From positions 62,001 to 126,000 of the forward strand of contig JBEHXV010000015.1 of assembly GCA_048498515.1 (NCBI GenBank): 64,000 nucleotides of DNA, read 5' to 3'. Below the pieces are notes generated by a model. That model saw nothing but the letters and a program-made list of their open reading frames with translations. It was not told where the DNA came from and did no database searches. Position numbers and translations under genes: made by a program. This document shows, piece after piece, positions 60,516 through 64,000 of the stretch. This stretch comes from UBA4416 sp048498515 (GTDB lineage: Bacteria; Bacteroidota; Bacteroidia; B-17B0; Aurantibacillaceae). The first letter of the stretch is position 1. Each line of letters opens with the position of its first letter.

Positions 60516-62474
60516 ATGAAACTAAAACCGGCATACATATATTTCTTTTTTAGCTTATGGCTAAGTGTGCTGTTGCATTCTCAAAATCAAAAAGCCGATT
60601 CGCTTTTAAAAGTTTACCAATCCACTACAGCCGATAGTAATAAGGTAAAAGCACTTAATGAGTTGTTTGCAGTTTACCGTGCAACCGATGAGGAAATGGC
60701 CGTTAAATATGTAAACATGGCTGTGTCGTTTGGTGCAAAAACAAATTTTACAAACGGCTATGCCTACGCGCTTTATAACAAAGGCCAGTTTGAAGGCCGG
60801 CACGCAAACTTTGATACCAGCGACCACTATATTAACCTGGCACTGATCCAATATAAAAAGATTGATAATAAAACCGGCCTGGCTGCCTGTAACATGGCTT
60901 ACGGGTTAAACATGTATGATAAAGGAAACCATAAAGAAGCACTGGCTTTTTTCCTTGAATCGCTTAAATACAGGGAACAGGTAAAAGATCAGAAAGGTAT
61001 TGCCAACTGTTATACCTGGATTGGAAATGTATATAATATTGGCTTGTCGAAACCAAAACAGGCTTTGGAATATTACGAAAAAGCCCTGGCCATACAAAAA
61101 GAAAACAACGATGAAAAGGGCCTTTCATTCAGTTACAATAACATCGGGAACGTTCATTTTTTTCAAAAGGAATATGAGCCCGCCATTACCAATTATCTTA
61201 AAGCCGTTGAACTAAAAGAAAAACTCAATGATTTGAAAGGCCTTTCAAGTAGCTATAATAACCTTGGCAGCGTATATGCTTCCTTAAAACAATTTGACAA
61301 AGCGGTTGAATATTACAATAAATCCTTAAAGATATACTCTGATTTTGGCGACCAAACCGGTGTCATTAGTAATTACGTTAACATTGGAAATGTTTATTTT
61401 GATCAGAAAAAATACGAGGCAGCCATAGAGCCTTTGACAAAAGCCCTCGAAGAATCGAAAGCGTTAGGTTACAAAGAAGGGATGAGGGAAGCTTCCTTTG
61501 CCCTGTCAATGAACTACGAAGAGCTTCACAACCTTCCAAAGGCGCTGGAGCTTTATAAATACAGTTCGGTGATTAATGACAGTATTAATAATTCTGACTT
61601 CAGCTCGCAGATTATTGAGATGCAGACTAAATATGATGTGGAGAAAAAGGATCTTGAACTAGGCAAACAAAAAGCCGAACTGGAAACCAAAGAAAAAGAA
61701 GCCTTTATTAAAAACAGTATTATTGCTGCTACTATTGGTTTATTGGTACTTATCACTCTGCTTGGGTATTTGTTTTACCGTAAAAAACGGGTTGAACAAC
61801 AAGCTAAACTCGACGCTGAAATTGCCTTACAAAAAGAAATTCGTACCAAAGCCATTTTAGAAGCCGAAGAAAAAGAACGTCGCCGCATTGCTCAGGATTT
61901 GCACGATGGTGTGGGGCAATTATTAAGCGCCGCCAAACTGAATTTAAGCAACCTCGATTCAAAAATTTCGGTGGAAACCGAAGAGCAAAAACTGGCCATG
62001 CAAAATGCCATTAGTCTGGTAGATGATTCGGTAAAGGAAGTGCGCGCCGTTTCACACAACATGATGCCGAATACATTGATTAAATTAGGTTTGGCAAGCG
62101 CCGTAAGGGAATTTATTACCAAACTAGGCAATGCACCTACTCTGAAGGTGGACCTGGAGATTGTGGGTTTGGATACGCGGCTTGATAACCAGGCGGAAAC
62201 TGTATTGTACCGGGTGATCCAGGAAATAGTGAACAATATTATCAAACATGCCAAAGCATCGCAGATCAGCATGCAACTCATTCGTCACGAAACTGAACTG
62301 AGCGTAATGATTGAAGATAACGGGGTTGGTTTTGACACTACAAAACTCGATAATTTTGAAGGCATAGGTTTAAAAGGCATACAAACGCGCATTGAATTCT
62401 TAAGTGGTTCGGTTCATTTCGATTCGGCCATAGGCCGCGGCACTACTGTTATTATTGACGTGCCATTGGTTTAA
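60516..62474 (+). CDS. TPR-domain sensor histidine kinase (HisKA_3 type), second copy
   Basis: 652 residues from ATG 60516 (MKLKPAYIYFFFSLWLSVLLHSQ signal peptide); an upstream in-frame ATG at 60453 would precede it with a further 21 residues. TPR units fill residues 60-370 (YNNIGNVHFFQKEYEPAITN, YNNLGSVYASLKQFDKAVEY), then a helix (SIIAATIGLLVLITLLGYLF), the H-box RRRIAQDLHDGVGQLLSAAK (His near 467) and HATPase (VIQEIVNNIIKHAKAS, MIEDNGVGFD). It is a paralogue of the kinase at 55156, with no response regulator next to it. Confidence 0.92.
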   Translation: MKLKPAYIYFFFSLWLSVLLHSQNQKADSLLKVYQSTTADSNKVKALNELFAVYRATDEEMAVKYVNMAVSFGAKTNFTNGYAYALYNKGQFEGRHANFDTSDHYINLALIQYKKIDNKTGLAACNMAYGLNMYDKGNHKEALAFFLESLKYREQVKDQKGIANCYTWIGNVYNIGLSKPKQALEYYEKALAIQKENNDEKGLSFSYNNIGNVHFFQKEYEPAITNYLKAVELKEKLNDLKGLSSSYNNLGSVYASLKQFDKAVEYYNKSLKIYSDFGDQTGVISNYVNIGNVYFDQKKYEAAIEPLTKALEESKALGYKEGMREASFALSMNYEELHNLPKALELYKYSSVINDSINNSDFSSQIIEMQTKYDVEKKDLELGKQKAELETKEKEAFIKNSIIAATIGLLVLITLLGYLFYRKKRVEQQAKLDAEIALQKEIRTKAILEAEEKERRRIAQDLHDGVGQLLSAAKLNLSNLDSKISVETEEQKLAMQNAISLVDDSVKEVRAVSHNMMPNTLIKLGLASAVREFITKLGNAPTLKVDLEIVGLDTRLDNQAETVLYRVIQEIVNNIIKHAKASQISMQLIRHETELSVMIEDNGVGFDTTKLDNFEGIGLKGIQTRIEFLSGSVHFDSAIGRGTTVIIDVPLV

Positions 62475-62489
62475 ATTCAGGAAACAGAA

Positions 62490-63029
62490 ATGGAGGTCAT
62501 CACGTATTTTACGGAGGAGAAAATTCAGAACCTGTTTTGCATGATCCTTGGTTCCCTCTCTGTTATTCTCGCCCTCCTATTTTTAAGTATCATCAAATAT
62601 TCCTTTTATAAAGGCATGGCCATCCCCCTGTTGTTGTTTGGTGTTTTACAAGTAACACTGGGAACTGTTGTTTTTAAACGAAGTACTAACGATTTAGAAA
62701 GGGTTCAGGTAATGATGCAACAACAGCCTGAAAGGATAGAAACAGAGGAATTGTACAGGATGCAAACTGTCCTGCAACATTTCCAGGTATACCAATGGAT
62801 AGAAATTGCATTAATAGCGGCGGGCCTTGTACTGTACCTGAAGTTTTACAAATCGCCTTCCACTTTCTGGAAAGGCCTGGGATTTGGTTTGGTACTGCAG
62901 GCTTCTGTAACATTCGGCCTTGATACAATAGGACATAGCAGGGCGGAAAGATACGTTCATCAGCTCATGCCAACGTTTGCCTCGGCATTATATATTTCTA
63001 AGCGTCCTTGCGATCACGACAAGTCGTGA
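62490..63029 (+). CDS. Small four-helix membrane protein, unknown
   Basis: 179 residues with about four transmembrane helices (MILGSLSVILALLFLSII, MAIPLLLFGVLQVTLGTVVF, WIEIALIAAGLVLYL, FGLVLQASVTFGLDTIG). The family is not recognised. It follows the histidine kinase by 15 nt and may be in the same transcript. The last residues (RPCDHDKS) and the stop codon come from a perfect palindrome at 63003-63040, so the original C-terminus has probably been altered. Confidence 0.6.
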   Translation: MEVITYFTEEKIQNLFCMILGSLSVILALLFLSIIKYSFYKGMAIPLLLFGVLQVTLGTVVFKRSTNDLERVQVMMQQQPERIETEELYRMQTVLQHFQVYQWIEIALIAAGLVLYLKFYKSPSTFWKGLGFGLVLQASVTFGLDTIGHSRAERYVHQLMPTFASALYISKRPCDHDKS

Positions 63030-63040
63030 TCGCAAGGACG
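63003..63040. repeat. 38-bp perfect palindrome at the end of the 62490 gene
   Basis: CGTCCTTGCGATCACGAC, loop AA, GTCGTGATCGCAAGGACG: 18-bp perfect arms. It supplies the last eight codons and the stop of the 62490 gene. Core CACGACAAGTCGTG is shared with the palindromes in nth. Confidence 0.9.
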
Positions 63041-63077
63041 AAAATAAGCCTAGATTTAAATACAATAGTTTTTTCCT

Positions 63078-63250
63078 TTACTTTTTTCCTTGACGAAAAA
63101 AGTAAACAAAAAAGTCAAGTCAAAACGATCGCAGCCCGCTCTTTTAATTTTTAAGTTTCGCAACTGAAAAACATGAAGGTTTTTCAGGCTCAACTAAAAA
63201 AATTAAAATTCACGCCTCACCGGCGCCGCGTTTTGACAGGCCCACACACT
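63078..63250. repeat. 174-bp nested-hairpin dispersed element, copy 2
   Basis: Near copy of 1708-1881 in the same orientation. The hairpin arms are the same: TACTTTTTTC/GAAAAAAGTA (63079-63088, 63095-63104), GTCAAAACG/CGTTTTGAC (63119-63127, 63229-63237), CTGAAAAAC/GTTTTTCAG (63164-63172, 63179-63187). Confidence 0.85.
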
Positions 63251-63360
63251 GCTTTGTAAAGGCTTATATATTATTCTAAAATTATCGAATGATGTTAAAC
63301 CGATAAGAAAAGGAAGTACTAAAAGAAAAAGTAATTGATTAAATAAATCTAGGGTTATTT

Positions 63361-63413
63361 TCGTCATTACGAGGATTTTTGCGTAATGAGCCAAATGGAA
63401 AGAAGCAATCTTT
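63361..63413. repeat. CATTACG/CGTAATG dispersed repeat
   Basis: CGTCATTACG-AGGATTTTTG-CGTAATGAG, followed by GAAGCAATCT. It resembles the CGTCATTGCGAG...GAAGCAATCT repeats known in Bacteroidota. The rest of the 505-bp gap 63030-63534 is AT-rich and holds no gene I can see. Confidence 0.55.
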
Positions 63414-63534
63414 CTGTTTAACAACCGATTTTCAAAAAAAACACCCACTTATTAACCTAAATTAAAATAGGGGGTCAGCCCTCTAACATTTCGTTAATGG
63501 TATATTGATATTTGTTTATCAATCCACCCAAAAA

Positions 63535-64000
63535 ATGAAATTTTTCACTAAACACTTATTCTTACTGGCAGTATGCCTGGTAACAGTCAACATGCGTTTC
63601 AACGCGCAAAACCTGGTTGTAAATCCCAGTTTTGAGATCACCAATACCAATTGCGGAGGCTTTGGTGGCGAAGGTTTTCGTCAGGACCTGGATCCTTCCT
63701 GGGATAACGCCAACTCCAATTTAGCGGGCGATAGTTGTTCGTCACCCGATCTGTTCTCGGCCTGTAATATTATTTTTGGTATGCCTGGTCCAACCCATAT
63801 GCCAAGCTCTACCCTGGGCTACCAGTATTCACATACAGGGACCCGCCACGTGGGCCTCATTGCTTATGATGCGCCTTTTGGGCTGGCTGATAACTACAGG
63901 GAATACATTGAAGGGCACACCACAACGCCTTTGGTTGGTGGACAAACCTATTGTGTGAGCATGTACGTGAGTTTAGCCGATGGTTCGCCATGGGCCATTA
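63535..64000 (+). CDS. Secreted protein, N-terminal part (cut by window end)
   Basis: Starts at ATG 63535 with a signal peptide (KFFTKHLFLLAVCLVTVNMRFNAQ). The mature start NLVVNPSFE is typical of Bacteroidota surface proteins, including OmpA-type and type IX cargo. Residues to the window end (about 155) contain DNANSNLAGDSCSSPDLFS, TGTRHVGLIAYD and YREYIEGHTTTPLVGGQTYC, as in secreted proteins with this N-terminal jelly-roll-like domain. The C-terminus, with any sorting domain, is outside. Function unknown. Confidence 0.75.
   Translation, partial: MKFFTKHLFLLAVCLVTVNMRFNAQNLVVNPSFEITNTNCGGFGGEGFRQDLDPSWDNANSNLAGDSCSSPDLFSACNIIFGMPGPTHMPSSTLGYQYSHTGTRHVGLIAYDAPFGLADNYREYIEGHTTTPLVGGQTYCVSMYVSLADGSPWAI

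Overview
The window is a chromosomal segment of a member of the Bacteroidota, probably a free-living relative of the Flavobacteriales or Sphingobacteriales; the genus cannot be read from the sequence. Evidence: several long secreted proteins end in the C-terminal sorting domain of the type IX secretion system (YPNPAKSLITL ... VVKKFVKE); promoters fit the Bacteroidota consensus TTTG-N19-TAnnTTTG; Shine-Dalgarno sites are weak or absent; and the order moxR-DUF58-batA-batB-batC-batD-batE is typical of the phylum. No phage, transposase, CRISPR array or rRNA was seen.

Layout. 1-4200: start of an isoaspartyl peptidase, a lipoprotein phospholipase D (ClsC type), an endonuclease III-like glycosylase with a histone-like tail, and an S37 peptidase. 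4336-4407: initiator tRNA with its own promoter and terminator. 4500-9100: an unknown barrel-like secreted protein, a ChbG-type deacetylase, and an AT-rich orphan gene with a possible PD-(D/E)XK nuclease core, flanked by identical 26-bp hairpin repeats. 9200-14350: era, sucD, a seven-repeat SBBP propeller protein and aspartate ammonia-lyase. 14400-22020: an outer-membrane barrel, the biotin genes bioB and bioF with a WG-repeat protein coupled between them, a zinc-ribbon membrane protein, an alpha/beta hydrolase and ornithine aminotransferase. 22100-32650: four minus-strand genes for large type IX cargo proteins, three of them paralogues and the fourth an S41 protease, all sharing nearly the same sorting domain.

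32900-41600: the complete MoxR/Bat operon (AAA+ ATPase, DUF58, a DUF4381-like membrane protein, two von Willebrand A proteins, TPR protein, BatD, BatE). 41600-48960: a transglutaminase-like lipoprotein, pntA-pntB transhydrogenase, a tiny CCKDK-repeat secreted protein, a reprolysin-type metalloprotease and a cold-shock protein. 49100-57900: two tandem POT peptide transporters, a thioredoxin-like protein, an amidase, a LuxR-type response regulator with a TPR histidine kinase, and a small membrane protein. 58100-63000: rimO with a membrane LytTR regulator 3 nt downstream, a second TPR histidine kinase and a four-helix membrane protein. From 63535 a secreted protein runs off the window.

Most genes are ordinary housekeeping or envelope functions. 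The less explained signals are the hairpin-flanked orphan gene (7226-9062); a 174-bp nested-hairpin element present at both ends of the window; short palindromes that lie inside or supply the 3' ends of coding sequences (nth tail, 41.6 kb, 63.0 kb); and a histidine at one Fe-S ligand position of the endonuclease III homologue. Nothing in the window is a clear multi-gene novel system; the best candidate is the orphan nuclease-like cassette.
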